From Stichopus chloronotus (lineage: Eukaryota; Echinodermata; Holothuroidea; Aspidochirotida; Stichopodidae): a DNA stretch of 64,000 bases. The stretch covers positions 31,969,969-32,033,968 of the forward strand of contig CM037838.1 of assembly GCA_021234535.1 (NCBI GenBank). The letters run 5' to 3'. Below the pieces are notes generated by a model, which was given only the letters and a program-made list of their open reading frames with translations, ran no database searches and was not told the origin of the DNA. Numbering within the stretch: the stretch's first letter is position 1; each line of letters opens with the position of its first letter. Position numbers and translations under genes: made by a program. Of this stretch, positions 35,279 through 45,639 are shown in pieces.

Positions 35279-36226
35279 CAGAAAGCCAAAAGGCTTTGTG
35301 ATTCCTTGCAACATGGTTATATTTTACCGAACACGAATTAACCACATGACAAGTATGAGATCAACTACAGTCATTGTTCTTGAAACACCACATTAATAAG
35401 CTTTTAACCCAAACTTTTTGGTGACCTCCAACAACATTTGACTTCCACAAAAGCAATAGGGATCACCTACCCAGCATGGCCAACCCACATATCAATATGA
35501 CATCAGTCAACATCACCCTTCTGGAGATAATGTGTTTGCAAGGTTTTCACAGTTTGACCTCAGGTGACCTCAAACAACCTTTGACCTCCACCAAAAACAG
35601 AAGGAGTCATTTACTCAATATGACCAATCCACACACCAAGTATGACATCAGTCACAGTTACACTTCTGGAGATACTGTGTTTAAAGGTTTTTACAGTTTG
35701 GCCTCTGATGACCTCAAATGACCTTTGAACTCGACCAGAAACAATAGGGATCTGTTAATTATTACCAACCCACACACCAAGTATTACATCAGTCTTGGTT
35801 ACACTTCTGGATATATTGTGTTTACAAGGTTTTTACAGTTTGACCTCTGGTGACCTCAAATGACCTTTGATCTCGAACAACAACAAAAGGGATCATCCAC
35901 AAAATATGACCAACCCACACACCAAGTATAACATAAGTCACATTTACCCATCTGGAAATATCATGTTTACAAGGTTTTGCAGTTTGGCCTCTGGTGATCT
36001 CAAATGATCTTTGACCTCGACCAAGAACAATAGGGATCATCTACTCAAAATAACCAACCCATACACTAAGTATGACATCAGTCAAAGTTACCCTTCTTGA
36101 GATACTGTGTTTACAAGCAAAGCATTACCTACACAAACACACACGTACTGTACATGCACACACATGCACACACTACATCACCATCGCGTAGATTCCTTCA
36201 GCCTTCGGCAAGGAATCAAAAATTTC
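35279..36226 (+). repeat. Hairpin-ended dispersed element made of about 145 bp TGACC units
   Basis: The 5' end AGCCAAAAGGCTTTGTGATTC (35285) matches 4793. Five tandem units follow, marked by 'TGACCTCAAATGACCTTTGACCTC' at about 35556, 35702, 35843 and 35988, at a spacing of 141-145. Each also has 'AGGGATCATCTACTCAATATGACC' and 'CACACCAAGTATGACATCAGTCA'. The element ends in a CA-rich tract (36125-36175) and the hairpin GATTCCTT...AAGGAATCAAAAA (36191-36226). This is the fullest copy in the window and defines the family. Confidence 0.8.
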
Positions 36227-36391
36227 TGGATACTGTAACATAAAGCTGCTAAGACACAACCATGCATCAACTTTAATTTGGCATTGGGCAGCATATGAAG
36301 GTTTACTCAATAATGGTTGTATAATCTTCCTTAAATCTTTGCAGTCGTCAAGATTTCTTTGCCTCCATTTTCGTTGTCTTTCGCTACACAC
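36224..36391 (-). CDS. Candidate exon of an unnamed host gene
   Basis: On the minus strand an open stretch begins after GTGTGTAG at 36391. It encodes about 50 residues that look protein-like: SERQRKWRQRNLDDCKDL, then IIQPLLSKPSYAAQCQIK, then VDAWLCLSSFMLQYPEIF. Further downstream the frame runs into the terminal hairpin of the neighbouring repeat, so the true exon probably stops earlier (a GTATCC donor near 36232 is possible). The amphipathic leucine pattern suggests a helical (HEAT/ARM-like) protein, but that is inference. The polypyrimidine tract before the acceptor is weak. It could also be a chance frame. Confidence 0.3.
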
Positions 36392-36609
36392 ATTGACAGC
36401 TACAAATTATACTTGAACATTAGGATTATGTGGCTTACCACATATATATTGCGATCACTTGTATTAGCAAAGTAAGAGATAGCCAAGTGTTGAAGAGATG
36501 TACACACAGTTGTTCAAAATGAGTGACTGCAACGAAGAAGCCGCACGTATGTACCAGCTGGGGCATGTACGTACGCATGAATGCAAGCTAGTGGTACGCT
36601 TAGCATAGG

Positions 36610-37303
36610 AGCTACAATCTTGGACAAAATTGTTGGGACACTTTGTCACACGTTGCAAATATAATACTGAATTTTAGGTGAGAGGATAACATGAAACCCG
36701 TGCCCCTTTCCAATGTTGCGCTATGCAAGTGAATGTACCCTTTGAACAGCAATCCTATAGCCAACATTGAACGGGGGCGCGGGGTGTCCCAAGGTATTTT
36801 GTCCAAGATTGTCTGAGTTTTTTGGGAGAAATTTTGGGTTAGGTGCATCATAAAAATTAGTTATCGGGGCCTATGGGTCTGGGGATTTTCACAAGAAAAT
36901 ATTCTGAATTTCGACTATGAACATAACAACTTTAATTTTGATTTGGGGGTTTATTTGTATATATTTTGTTGAAAACGAGTGATCATGAATGAATAGACTG
37001 TTTCATGGTTTTGTATGCGGACAGAAATGGTTGCGTTTAGAAATAACATTGATGGGCAGCTGTTGCATTGCAACAGGAGTGTTACTGCAATTGTAGAATG
37101 CTGGTAGGAATCCCAGTTATAATATATTCTGAAGTAGCTCCACGTTCTACCAAAATGCGTAAAAGTCAGAACTGTACATTCAGCTTAAAATTGAAATAAT
37201 GGTAGAACATTGGTAAAGGCTGGTTTTTTACATTTTTTGACGCTAAATCAATCCTATAGCCAACATTGACGGGGGGCAAGGTATTTTGTCCAAGATTGTA
37301 GCT
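36610..37303. mobile_element. MITE with 21 bp terminal inverted repeats
   Basis: AGCTACAATCTTGGACAAAA(T) at 36610-36630 is repeated exactly in reverse complement at 37283-37303. A third copy of the end word (TTTTGTCCAAGATTGTCTG, 36797) lies inside, followed by duplicated 'AATCCTATAGCCAACATTGA' phrases (36750 and 37250), which suggests an internal duplication. The borders show no clear target-site duplication. No ORF of note is present. Confidence 0.75.
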
Positions 37304-37380
37304 ATGTACGGACGTACCGAAAAGTGAAGCTAGCTAGCATATTTCAGTGACGTAGAATTCCAAACTGTGATTTGTAAAAG

Positions 37381-37620
37381 ATGAGTAGTTGCAGACCTTC
37401 CACATTCACTGACGGTACAAGTACCATAATATATTGCCGCAGTGCTTACAAATGTGTGATTTTGTTGACTTACCTTGATGACAAAAGTTTTTGGATTGCA
37501 TATTTGTGGAAGGAAAATGGTCGAAATTTTATTGCACGACTAGTGTCAGACACACGTTGTGTACGAAACCACAAGATGAAAAGAAAACACACAAAAGACA
37601 AATGCGATGTGTACATTTGA
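37381..37620 (+). CDS. Unrecognised 79-codon ORF
   Basis: It opens MSSCRPSTFTDGTST and contains a fairly hydrophobic middle (YKCVILLTYLDDKSFWIAYL) and a basic tail. I do not recognise a family and there is no supporting splice or promoter signal. It may be a remnant of an element between the MITE at 36610 and the DIRS fragment. A hAT-like end (CCGTTCCGATT wording, CAGAGATGCC as reverse complement) lies just downstream at 37700-37738 without a partner. Confidence 0.15.
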   Translation: MSSCRPSTFTDGTSTIIYCRSAYKCVILLTYLDDKSFWIAYLWKENGRNFIARLVSDTRCVRNHKMKRKHTKDKCDVYI

Positions 37621-37879
37621 ATATTTTTACTTCACTGTTTTTGACAAAATCGGAACTTTTGAGCATTTTGCAGGACGTCAGAACAAATGCACAAAAATCC
37701 GAACAGTTCCGCCCAAATCGGAACGGTTGGCATCTCTGTAGAGTTGGTAAGATGATTGCCAACGTTCCCATCCAGAAGTGTTTGGGGCAAATGTACTTTT
37801 GGTTGAGGCCTCAGGTTTACACAATGGCCCTCAATGACCTGTCTTTTTTATTGTGAAAAAGAAATATGATCAGAAAATG

Positions 37880-38607
37880 AGTCCCTCCCCTCCCAATGCC
37901 GGGACTGTTGCTCGCTTGGCCAGCAGACAGTAATTTCTAGTTCGAGATCCGCTTTTTGATGGGCGTCCTTGGGGACCACCGTAAACTTGCCTCTGACCCC
38001 AACAGGCGGGTGCCATGTAAACTTGATTTGGGAGCCCTTCTTGATGGTGTTTCTTTACCCACTGATCTGCCCTGATCAGTGTCCATCTGCAAACAGTTTC
38101 AACCTCCTCCCCACACCTTGGAAACCTCCGAGGTGAGGTGGGCACCAATAGGGCCTGGGAAGCAAAAACCAGGTTTGTGGCAGGTTGGTTGCGATCTTAG
38201 TCGAGGGTTGATTGCCACAACCACCATGACTGGAGCTGCACCCTTTTCCACAGCCCATAGAACCTTCTCTCTGCTGTCCCCTGTGACTGCCTCTACTCAG
38301 TCTGGACGATTTACCAGTTATATTCTTCACGTGTCCCCAAAAAGCAGTGGGAGCTGGAAGTCTGACATTGATATGGTTTCCTGGTGAGAAACTTCCTCTT
38401 GCAGTCTCAATTGGAACTGGCCTGCAAAAAGGTCAGGGCCCCTAAGGGGAAGTAAAAGTATCCTCAAGCAAACTGGTTGAAGGTGAGTCACTGCCTCTGC
38501 CTCTTTCTTCTGAGTCCAAGCTCGGGTGCCTTCTCTTTCTCCTCCTTCTTGGGTGTTATGATCAAGACCAAGATCTTGAAAGGCTTCAGGTCCTGCAGTG
38601 ATCTCTC
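37880..38607 (-). pseudogene. DIRS-like retroelement, reverse-transcriptase N-terminal part (decayed)
   Basis: On the minus strand one frame gives ...PHLGGFQGVGRRLKLFADGH. After a frameshift near 38100 the other continues TLIRADQWVKKHHQEG. Together these match the opening of DIRS-family reverse transcriptases: a Gly-Gly/Arg-Leu stretch, an aromatic W, then DQWV and a loop before a conserved Phe. No YxDD catalytic motif is reached; similarity stops at about 37880, so the element is 3'-truncated. The gag half continues upstream on the same strand at 40229-40790. A hAT-like insertion at 38616-40220 interrupts the two halves. Frameshifts and truncation make it non-functional. Confidence 0.6.
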
Positions 38608-38615
38608 CTATTGGG
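38608..38615 (+). mobile_element. Left 8 bp target-site duplication (CTATTGGG)
   Basis: Identical to 40221-40228 on the other side of the inserted element. Confidence 0.9.
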
Positions 38616-40220
38616 TAGTGTTGTTGCGATATGAGATTTTAGCTATCGATATCGCGAGCACTTTATCGTAAATTGCCAAACGATATCACGATATCGTCTG
38701 AAAATATGTGTGCTACACAATATACACTATGTCAGTGTATTGTAATACTACAATCTAGCGTAAAGCAGTATTAGATATTTTGGTACGCTATTTCACTGTG
38801 ACATGGTGTGTATCCTACTAGCTACATGCCATCATATTTAATGAATGAAATTGAAGTTTCAATACGGAGGTGATTTAAGTTTTAACCCTTTACATCAACC
38901 AAAATACCTTCAGAATGTTCATCATCTCATCCAAGCTTGAGCATTACTGCGGGAGCCCAGATTTCCGTTTCCACGATTATCTAACCCAGTAACTTCTGAA
39001 CATACCCTTTCTGTACTGTAAGTTTGTGGTGACGATCGATGTTTGTATCCATTCATCATTTACGTTGTTTAATTTTTCTCCATTCTGCTTGATGAAGATG
39101 AAAACATAATTCTTTTTCTTTGGATTTTTACAAAGTTTTTCTTTGCAAAGGGGTTGATGAAAAAAAATACGTACAAAGAGCATAGTCTGTACAGTCCAAT
39201 TGGTAGTAAATGGAGGAAGCAGAACTGACTGCAGTTTATTCTATTGACATGCACATTTATACACTACTGCACAAGTCCTGCACCAAGCCATAGCGCTGTG
39301 AGTGCAACATTCCGATCGGAATCTGCACCTGTGATCTGCCAGCTTAAAAATACCGATATATGATTGGCTCAGGCGAATGCCATTCATGAACTTTTGGACG
39401 TGTGGCTTTTGGCACAAAGCGAAGGGTGGGAAAGCCTTGGGAATGAAGGGACAGCCTAAAAAGTTTACATATGGTATTCTGTGCAAGTGTCAAGCATATG
39501 TTGAGTGAGCGGGAAGTCAGAAGATAGGAAACTGTTGCTGATGTCGATGTTCTTATGTTGGTGTACAACCAACCATTTGGTCTAGGTATTTTAAAGACCT
39601 TTTTCTTTTTTTTACAGTCTTCTTAATTTCTTTTCTCTTTTTCAAATGTTTGCTCCGATTTTTTTTTTTTCACTTTTTTAAAATTTTTTTTTCGTGGCAG
39701 GATGGCGGTCCTGGAATTCCGGCGAGTACCACGAATTTCCCCCGAACCAGGTTTGGGCATTTAACAAGATTTTCTGACCTTGAATGTATGGTAGTAGGGA
39801 TTTGACTTGGCTGCTCAAAGACTCTAAAATATCTCACTGATTACCAAAAACACTAGTTACACAATGTAGACATGTCATCATAAAAATATTAGTTTGTACA
39901 CATAGGCTAGGCAGATACAGCTAGCAACGAATGTTGTAGGCAACACCGATGTCGCGCTATAAACAGTTCACCGATTCATCAGAAATCAGCCTCATTTGTT
40001 TCACATGTTGTACACTGTTCACTGAGCAATACAATTATGAAAGATGATGAATTTTAAGTTTATTTGCTAAGCATCAGGTTTCAAAGAATGATATTTTATT
40101 TACAAGAGGTTTTTTACGATATCGTCTAGGTTACTTTACAAACGATATCGGAAGCAAAATCTCTTATCGATATCGTTTGCCAATATCGTTTGCTGATATC
40201 GTAATATCGCAACAACACTA
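38616..40220. mobile_element. 1.6 kb hAT-like non-autonomous element inside a DIRS-like element
   Basis: TAGTGTTGTTGCGATAT at 38616 is repeated exactly in reverse complement at 40204-40220 (17 bp). The element is flanked by a perfect 8 bp duplication CTATTGGG. Subterminal CGATATCG/ATATCG words are repeated near both ends (38643-38695 and 40115-40200). The 8 bp duplication and TAG-type ends point to the hAT superfamily. No transposase frame is left; small frames inside are short. Removing it rejoins the DIRS-like coding strand. Confidence 0.88.
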
Positions 40221-40228
40221 CTATTGGG
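40221..40228 (+). mobile_element. Right 8 bp target-site duplication (CTATTGGG)
   Basis: Exact repeat of 38608-38615. Confidence 0.9.
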
Positions 40229-40790
40229 AGCCATCCTTTCTGGCCTTTGAGGCTCCGAGACTGCTACGGCATCTGAATTGTGTCCAGTCTCTGAGCCCTG
40301 AGCCGGGTTCAGTCTGGGTTCTGGTGGGGGGGCGTATCCCTTTGCTTTGTTTGACAAGGACTTCTCTTTCAATGAAGGTAACGTCCATTCACTCTTTGAC
40401 TTGGCCAGTCTGGATCCGGTCGAAGGTAAGCTTACGGGCCGCTGCGAACGGACTGGTTCTGAGGACTGTCTCTCCTCTCCTTGTGCCTTTACTACTGCAC
40501 TCACCTTGTGTCCAGTGGTCAGGTTCGGTGAGTTCTGTGGGTCCGGTACAGGAAGCTGGTCCAGCTGGGTCTGGAGCTTGTTTCTTTGGCCAGCTAGCCA
40601 GTTCTCTAACTCACTTCATTGGGCTGGCGTAAAATCAACGCAAATTATGCAGAGGTCTTTCCGCGAACAGGACCTGTACTGTGGGCATTGTTGGTGCTCA
40701 TCCCGGAGGCGGCCTGTCCTAAACATAGAACAAGTGAGACATCACAGGACTGATCTCGAGGCCATGTTGAAAGTACCGTTACGGAAAAGG
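40229..40790 (-). pseudogene. DIRS-like retroelement, gag region
   Basis: On the minus strand, about 40741-40628 encodes a Cys-rich module: CLTCSMF, then DEHQQCPQYRSC, then DLCIICVDF. The pattern is C-x2-C ... H-x2-C ... C ... C-x2-C, the spacing seen at the N terminus of many DIRS-type gag proteins. Downstream, 40504-40229 is a 90-residue Ser/Pro/Arg-rich frame (SEPVRSQRPVSLPSTGSRLA...), typical of the disordered rest of gag. A stop after FTPAQ and frame changes show decay. The long plus-strand frames at 40177-40802 are shadows of this region. The hAT-like element at 38616-40220 separates it from the RT fragment. Confidence 0.55.
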
Positions 40791-41054
40791 AATACACCTT
40801 AAGCCTGTGACAAAAATGATGTAATGAGTGCGACCCTAAAGGGAATGACACAGAGAATGCTTTGTTTAAGCCTGTGAGGTATAACCCCTAAAACAAATGA
40901 GCAGGGTAGCCTAACATGTTAGGACCTACGAAATGATGAGACAATACACAAATTGCAACACTAGGCTAGGCCAACCCTTCCAACAGAGTCTAACAGGGTG
41001 AAAGGCTTCTGGTATGTGTGAGAAAGCAAGGAGAGGAGAACACATGTAAATTCT

Positions 41055-41565
41055 TACAGTGATTTTGTGCATCTACAGGCAAAAAGTCAAAATTGACATT
41101 TCAAGTCCAAATGTTTTTTAAGGATTTTAATTTCACGAAATGTTCCGACGATTTGGGAAAATAAACAGGTTTCATGGGGTTATTGCCATATGATTTCAAG
41201 TTCTTCTAACATAATGACAAAAAGTGTAAAATACGAAATGTAGTGGTTGACACTTTTCATTAATATCAATTGTGTGCTTCTTTGAACAAGACAATGGGAA
41301 GTATACTAGTGTTGAATATTCAGCTAGTCAAAGCAATTTAGGATCACTGACGCCGCAATGACGGGATCAGTTTGTAGGTTATTTGTAAATACAGTTCTTC
41401 CTTTTTCCAAATACTACAATCCCAAATACTGACCAAGGAGAGATGACTTGTGTGGTATGTTTTTGATACACTTATATGAGAGATCTGCACTGTTGCATAT
41501 TCGTTCATGTACGGGTTCATAGTAAGAACTGTTAATTTTCAAATCATCATTATCATCGAAACCAA
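41055..41565 (+). mobile_element. TTAA-type MITE family, copy 3 (3'-truncated)
   Basis: It begins TTACAGTGATTTTGTGC at about 41054 and follows the 34303 copy closely (GCCATATGATTTCAAnTTCTTCT, AAAAAGTGTAnAATACGA, GAAGTATACTAGT, TCACTGACGC) until about 41565. The right inverted end is then missing. Confidence 0.75.
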
Positions 41566-41569
41566 AAAG

Positions 41570-43195
41570 GGCATGAAAAAACATAACCTGAGACCAGAAC
41601 ATGAATTACAAGGAAATGATACTTATCAGAGCATTGAAGAGTCGCGAAAAAAAGCTTGGAGAGGCGGACTGAACATCAGGGTTAACCAGATGGAGGGAAA
41701 AGCGGATGACAATTGTGGATGAAAATTTACAGACAACCGCCACACTCTTAGCACTCAGGATGGGAAGGAGGAGTTAGCACAGTATTGGGCCAGACGGGGC
41801 TAGTGGCAATGTTAAAGGTTACCAGTGATCTTGGCACAGTGGATGGGAGAGTATTTGTTACGCTGAGACAGGTAAGGGAGGAGTGAATTAAATCCCAAGA
41901 CGTTCCGCGGCCTTTTCCTCTGGTCCCCCGCAGGGGCTTTGCCCCTGGACTTGAAGTTACAGCATCTAACTTTGGTTTTAGAATTGTGTTAGAACTACCT
42001 TCAAAATGATAACATTAATTCATTACAAACAAAATAAATCCCAAGAGTTTCCACGGGATACCACCCTTTATAGGCCACGCGCTTTGCACTTGATGGTGCT
42101 GCCGGCACCAGGAGTGGTGCCTAGTGATGCTGCCATCACAACCACTGTGCTCCACAGTGCCGTCCCCACAGCGCACGCCTCACCAAGAAACGAAAAGTCT
42201 GGTGATGCCAATGCAGTTCCCCCCCCTAAAATTAAAAAAAAAATATGCTTTATCATTCGCTACTGTGTAAGTGCCTCAGTTTACTGTGTTGTATAGACCT
42301 AAGCCCTATGGTACATCTTGAGAATGAAAAGCAAGGTCAGTGTGATAAATGCATGAGCAGCATGCAGGAGCTTAATATCACTCTGAGGTAATTATTAACT
42401 CCATGTGAACAGGAATAACTGAAGGAAGCAAATGATGAAGGCAGAGTGATGATCTTCATATATAACAGTAATGAGAATAACATGACAGTATCATTGATGA
42501 ACAGATGCAAAGCCAAGTAAGGAATACCATTTGAAATTTGACAAGCATGTATGTATGCGATGTGATATGAGGTACTGCACAAATCATGATTGCACGTTCC
42601 AGAGCAAAATATTCTAGACTAGTGCCACCACTTTGCATGAAACCTTTTTTTGAAAGATATGGGGAATGTTCTCATTTGTAACAAACACAAATAAACAGTA
42701 TCATTTCTACATCTTTGTAAAATAATACATTAAAGTCACAGAAGTCACTGATGCTGTATGGTTTGCAGTGTACAGCACTACAGTAGATTGTCTTCATTAC
42801 TTCAGACAGCATAAGCATATGCTTAACTTACTATTGTGGCAACAGAGAGATGTACTGTTTTGTCTGTACAATATCTGTTTTCACTCCCAGAGGGAAAGCA
42901 TTGTGGAGAAATCTGCCACCAATAGTAGTATAAACTAGAGCAGCGATGCTGCAGTTGCTCAACCCTTCTTATGTTAGGAAGTGTCCAGTTCAAAATTAAT
43001 TTGGAACACATCTATGGTCCTAACATGGTTCATACTGTACACAAACTCATGTTGGGCTGGCCAGCACATAAACAGTGTTGACCTAGCAATTAACTTTCGC
43101 TGCTGGACCATTTCAGGGATAAGTCTTAGCTATATAACACTGCCTACAGGGGACAGGGATAGGGATCAGAAAGTAGACTTCTAGTACAAGCCACC
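41570..43195. other. Non-coding stretch with element fragments
   Basis: No host gene is recognised. Positions 41890-42060 hold a GC-rich patch (CCCCCGCAGGGGCTTTGCCCC), similar in wording to the right arm of the 11930 hAT-like element, and a duplicated 'AAATCCCAAGA(C/G)(G/T)TTCC' phrase at 41891 and 42035. Confidence 0.45.
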
Positions 43196-43200
43196 AGATT

Positions 43201-43208
43201 GTGCAGGG
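43201..43208 (+). mobile_element. Left 8 bp target-site duplication (GTGCAGGG)
   Basis: Identical to 44984-44991. Confidence 0.9.
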
Positions 43209-43785
43209 CAGTGGCATAACCAGAAGGGGCTGTCAAATGTCTAATTGTCCCCTCCCACTACCCCCAATGAAATTGGTGAGTAAAAAAAATATTGGATGAA
43301 AACCACACCATGCTTTTTTTAAGTAAATGCTGCTAAGTGGTGTGGAGTCTAATATTGATTCCGTAAAAAACAAATTAATGAAAAGAAAAGAATTTAGTAC
43401 GATGAAATATGTAGGCTTTTGTTGACAAATAAGAATGTTGCATCTATACTTAGTGAACCCCCCTGTAAGTGCCTGAATACACTAATTTAAACTGAACTAA
43501 ACTAGCACTATTGATGTTATCAAAAATTTATCAACAATTTCTTTTTGTGGCTTTGACTCACCACCCTTGCAGAGACTGACCTTTTGGAAGTGTAAATTTC
43601 TAAATGTGGTTTGTCAAAAATGAAGAATATTTGGCCACAATTCACAAGGTCTGGGAGGTTGGGAACTGCCGATTCCTTCACTACGAGAGGAACTTTTGGC
43701 AAAAATTTTAGTGGTATGCTACACTACACTCAGAAAGTGCCATAATCACTTGTCCCCCCCTTAAATTAAAAAGTCTGGTTACTGT

Positions 43786-44971
43786 AGCCGTGTTCCCATT
43801 TGAGTGAGCGCAGTGGATCAAGATCTACCACGCTAGATCAAACTCTAATGGGAACGTGGATCAACAATACTCACTCAAGATCAAGATCCACCGATTTTGA
43901 TACACCTATCGGGGTAGATCAGATCGACCGCGCTGGAACAAAGTTTGTAATGGGAACACATCAGTAGATCAAGTGACCCCGGATCTCCGGTTTATTCCTC
44001 CCGGCATGCATTTGCTTTCCGGTGGCAAAAGCAGGAAATTAGTTCTAACTTACGCCTCGCTGGGCACGTCGCTACGGGCAAGTGTATATATACAACACAG
44101 TGCAGTACTGTAGCGTACATGTGCAGCGCACATTTTCTGCCTTAATTCCGCTAGAGATTGATCGAGAAGGAGCTACTGCAGTTCTGATAGTTTGTAAGAA
44201 ATTTGGTCTGTTCGTTGACTTGTTCTGTTCCCTTGCAAAATTGGTCTCAGTCTATCACACACAAACTGAAATGTATCTTTGTTTATTCTGAAATGGTGTC
44301 TCCATCTTTCGTTTGTCAAAGTCAGTACCATCTCATCCCATAATGCATTAGTCCTTTGTATAACCCAGACTGAACGGTGCAATAGTTCCCTATCATTAAA
44401 GCCTATGCCAGTGGCTGCCAATGTTAGTAAATGCAAGTATAGGTGCACCAGGCCTATATTGAACCAATTTCTTCGCCAAGAAGGTAACGTTGTCGAATTA
44501 GCTATGCATTCGTCAACTGCCTACGATGTAAAAGAACTCTTAACTGAGATAGAAGCACAAGCAAACTTGCCAAAACAGCAATGTTTACCTCCATATTAAA
44601 AACAAACGACTTTATTGACATGTTTTAATATCTCACGTTCCCTCTGAAGGTACAGTACGTCGTGGAAGTAGACCCAACGTTAGTGATAAACTGCAAAATA
44701 ATAATATGACCAATACTATGCTGTTGTTGTAGTGTGTATGCAGTTATCAGCACGCAAACTCATGTGCATTTTTGTGATACAGTGCTAGTGTGTGATATAC
44801 GAAATGATAGGCCTACTTGTAAACATTGGTGACCTTGTGCAATGTGTTCATACAACATGTTGATCTACCGCGCTCACTCAAATGGGAACGCGGCTCTGGA
44901 TCAAGTTATTCGACACTACTCGATGCAATAAAACCATGATCCACCGCGCTCACTCAAATGGGAACACGGCT
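43786..44971 (-). mobile_element. Harbinger-like element nested in a hAT-like MITE
   Basis: The terminal inverted repeats begin AGCCGTGTTCCCATTTGAGT and run about 34 bp with one mismatch (43786-43819 and 44938-44971). The element is flanked by TGT on both sides (43783-43785 and 44972-44974), and a 3 bp duplication is usual for PIF/Harbinger. Subterminal copies of the ATGGGAAC word lie at 43850, 43951 and 44879; the last is nearly a full second end (CGCTCACTCAAATGGGAACG). A fragment of Harbinger transposase is encoded on the minus strand. It is about 1.19 kb, too short for the two-gene autonomous form. Confidence 0.85.
44173..44448 (-). pseudogene. Harbinger-type transposase, N-terminal fragment (HARBI1-like)
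   Basis: The 91-codon minus-strand frame contains RSVWVIQRTNALWDEMV, then ERWRHHFRINKDTFQFVC, then LRPILQGN. This is the N-terminal helical region that precedes the DDE domain in HARBI1-like/PIF transposases (W, LW, RW..HFR....TF...C..L.P). The frame has no genuine ATG (it opens at GTG inside upstream sequence) and stops right after KLSELQ. The catalytic DDE half is absent. Context supports the call: it lies between Harbinger-type inverted repeats. It is non-functional, though such fragments can keep DNA-binding ability. Confidence 0.75.
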
Positions 44972-44983
44972 TGTATGCCACTG

Positions 44984-44991
44984 GTGCAGGG
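44984..44991 (+). mobile_element. Right 8 bp target-site duplication (GTGCAGGG)
   Basis: Exact repeat of 43201-43208. Confidence 0.9.
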
Positions 44992-45299
44992 CCTTGACCA
45001 AGCCAAGACAAAACCTCAACTCCCTAACATTCTCTGATAACCATTCTAGCTAGACCAGGGAAACAACTGGTGAAGAACAATACTGTAACCCCTCTGTATG
45101 CAATGTCCACACAAGCAGCAAGGAGGGTTATGTAATAGATTCTAAAATTAGCTGTCTGGGAACTTTGCCATCATGGTACATTAGTTGTGTACACAGTGGA
45201 CGCTGGATACTACAAGGAGTACAAGTAATGCCCAAGAATAACAGTCAAAACAAAGGAACTGAAAACTGTCTTACACACGCTTTAGCTTGAGGCTAGTCA

Positions 45300-45634
45300 T
45301 CTAAGGTGGTGAGCATGCCCCTCCAGATAAAGCTCACTTCAACTCACTACCACATAATATAACCACACAAATTAAGGGAGTGAGACTTCAAAAAGTATCT
45401 AAAGCACAAGGAAAAACGATCAAAAATAGCCAAAAATTATGACTTCCCTTTGTCCTATCATATAGTTAGGAACAACTTGTATTGCCATCCCAATGTGGCA
45501 CCTTCACTGCAAATTTCAGAAAAATTCACCAGTAACTGCAGCAGAAGTAGGTTTTTGAACAGACAGACAGACATTTTCTCCCCCTACAGTACCACATAAG
45601 CTCTACCCACACTTCGTGGGTTGAGCTAAAAAAA
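45300..45634 (+). repeat. SINE-like element with CAGA tract, terminal hairpin and A-tail
   Basis: The 3' part has (CAGA)3-4 at about 45560-45573, then 'CCCCCTACAGTACCACATAAG', a hairpin AGCTCTACCCACACTTCGTGGGTTGAGCT (stem about 12, 45599-45627) and A7. This order (microsatellite, hairpin, A-run) parallels the 35279 family but with different sequence. No clear pol III A/B boxes were found, so the class is open. The 5' border is uncertain. Confidence 0.5.
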
Positions 45635-45639
45635 TGAGA

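Larger units (their letters stand above)
43209..44983. mobile_element. hAT-like MITE (about 0.59 kb) carrying a nested Harbinger-like element
   Basis: The left end is CAGTGGCATAACCAGA. The right end, ignoring the nested insertion, reads as reverse complement CAGTGGCATACAGTAACCAGA. A perfect 8 bp duplication GTGCAGGG flanks it. The right inverted repeat was split by a later Harbinger-like insertion (43786-44971). Subtracting that element and its 3 bp duplication leaves about 586 bp. No coding capacity of its own is visible. Confidence 0.85.

Noticed and set aside
37700..37738. hAT-like end (CAGAGATGCC as reverse complement)
   Set aside because: No opposite end or 8 bp duplication could be found in the window, so it is not listed as an element.
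40177..40802. Two 151-codon plus-strand frames
   Set aside because: They are antisense shadows of the minus-strand DIRS-like gag, which has the conserved Cys/His pattern.
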